Source: Mytilus edulis
Lineage: Eukaryota > Mollusca > Bivalvia > Mytilida > Mytilidae
Assembly (NCBI RefSeq): GCF_963676685.1
Contig: NC_092357.1
Coordinates: forward strand, 23,588,647-23,652,646
DNA: 64,000 nucleotides
Direction: 5' to 3'
Under the pieces are notes generated by a model. The model did no database searches. It saw only the letters and a list, made by a program, of their open reading frames with translations, and had not been told where the DNA came from. A program made the translations under genes and the position numbers. Numbering within the stretch: the first letter of the stretch is position 1; each line of letters starts with the position of its first letter. Shown piece after piece: positions 63,067-64,000 of this stretch.

Positions 63067-64000
63067 ATGGATCCCAGTCACGCGGAACAGCAAGAAGAGA
63101 TACAGCCCCCAGAGGGAAATGTCCCAGATCTAGAACTACTACAAAATCCGTCTAATACAACACTTTCAGATGAAAATGTCGAGACTAGGCGAGTGCGTGA
63201 CCTCACAGAAAAAGGTAAAGGAGTTTTCACAGAAAAACGTGACAAGTTCTGTCAGGAAATAGAGACCCTTTGGTTAGATATAGAACCACAGTTATTGGAG
63301 ATCACCAAACCTCCAAAAGAACTCCAGCAACTGCTAACAGTACAGGATAAACTCATAAAAGCCTGTACGAATTATCGTAGACTCGTAGACGAATATCTGG
63401 ACTTTCTGAAAAGGACCAGGACATTGGAGAGTCAAAAAGACATAGACGCGTGTAATCTCTCATTGGATTTTCGTCTGTCCAGAGTGGAACTAGTCATGGA
63501 AACCTTACATGAGCATCGCCTTGCCCTTACAAAGGCTAAATCTACAAAAACAAAGACATCTAGAGGCAAGAAATCCTCTCACAGTGGGAGTTCCAACGTC
63601 TCTGACATTTCAAGTCTTGCACGGAAGAAGCGTGCCAAAGCAGAGGCTGCCAGAACTCAAATAGCCTTTGCCGAAAAACAGGCCTTGCTCCTAAAGCAGG
63701 AGGCAATGATAGAAGAACAGACTCTTTTCAAGCAAAATGAAATGAAGGCCGAGGCGGAACAAGAAGCCATCAGAGCAGAACAAGAAGCCATCAGAGCAGA
63801 TCAAGAAGCCACAATCAGAAAAGCCGAGGCGGAGCAAGAGGCCACACGCAGAAAAGCCGAGGCGGAGCAAGAGGCTATACGTAGAAATGCTGAGGCTGCA
63901 CACCAGAGAGCTGAAATGAAACGTGAGGCCATACGCAGGAAAACTTTGATGAAACGGGAGGCTGCGCGTGCGACACGGGAAAAAGCCGAAATTAAAGCTG
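63067..64000 (+). CDS. LTR-retrotransposon gag-like protein, N-terminal part (BEL/Pao suspected)
   Basis: Open frame from ATG at 63067 to the window end (311 codons, no stop). It starts MDPSHAEQQEEIQPPEGNV and holds a helical region with conserved spacing (EIETLWLDIEPQLLEITK; YRRLVDEYLDFLKR). A Lys/Ser-rich hinge follows (TKTSRGKKSSHSGSSNVSD). From about residue 178 comes a long coiled coil beginning LARKKRAKAEAARTQIAFAE and passing into repeats of AEAEQEA(T/I)RRK. This plan (helical N-part, Ser hinge, 'ARKKRAKAEAAR' coiled coil) is typical of gag-like proteins of molluscan BEL/Pao or related LTR elements (recognition by pattern). The protease, reverse transcriptase and integrase regions would lie beyond the window. 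The intact frame over 930 bp suggests a young copy. The minus frame 63691-63903 is a shadow. Confidence 0.7.
   Translation, partial: MDPSHAEQQEEIQPPEGNVPDLELLQNPSNTTLSDENVETRRVRDLTEKGKGVFTEKRDKFCQEIETLWLDIEPQLLEITKPPKELQQLLTVQDKLIKACTNYRRLVDEYLDFLKRTRTLESQKDIDACNLSLDFRLSRVELVMETLHEHRLALTKAKSTKTKTSRGKKSSHSGSSNVSDISSLARKKRAKAEAARTQIAFAEKQALLLKQEAMIEEQTLFKQNEMKAEAEQEAIRAEQEAIRADQEATIRKAEAEQEATRRKAEAEQEAIRRNAEAAHQRAEMKREAIRRKTLMKREAARATREKAEIKA

Noticed and set aside
63691..63903. 70-codon minus frame in the gag-like region
   Set aside because: Antisense shadow of the AEAEQEA repeats.

Overview
The window is animal nuclear DNA, most likely from a marine bivalve and probably a mussel (Mytilus or a close relative). 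It is AT-rich, has few genes and no operons. Coding exons are short and separated by GT-AG introns of about 0.75 to 7 kb. The space between them is packed with interspersed repeats whose sequence I recognise as typical of mussel genomes, for example the unit ending 'gagttgtctcattggcaatcataccacatctt' in various diverged forms. The species assignment is inference from these repeats.

Layout. 1-30 kb: no confident host gene. It holds diverged interspersed repeats, a roughly 0.7 kb (TAC)n tract, a dead Tc1/mariner element (9.65-10.84 kb), several short inverted-repeat elements (MITEs), two copies of one tRNA-derived SINE (24.65 and 29.44 kb) and a broken retroelement gag-like fragment on the minus strand (27.9-28.5 kb). 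30.5-48.7 kb: a plus-strand gasdermin-family gene that I assembled from eight exons with consistent splice phases (467 codons). Its introns are loaded with MITEs and composite tandem-repeat elements. 50.98-51.43 kb: a tandemly duplicated segment carrying two near-identical short exon candidates, each with a splice acceptor, an open phase-0 frame and a stop. These may be alternative 3' terminal exons of the gasdermin gene. 54.5-59.6 kb: a minus-strand three-exon gene for a 104-residue single-span protein resembling small accessory subunits of mitochondrial F1Fo ATP synthase (subunit f or DAPIT class). 60-62 kb: more repeats. 62.2-64.0 kb: the 5' end of an LTR retrotransposon (BEL/Pao type suspected) whose gag-like frame runs off the window.

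The two host genes have no evident functional link. The gasdermin is expected to be a cell-death or immune effector (an N-terminal pore-forming domain held by a C-terminal domain). The small protein is expected in the mitochondrial inner membrane. The most unusual material is the paired terminal exons behind the gasdermin gene and a group of non-autonomous transposons whose ends are arrays of a repeated short motif (35.5, 37.6 and 57.3 kb), two of them with visible target-site duplications. All identifications are from reading the sequence. No database search was run.
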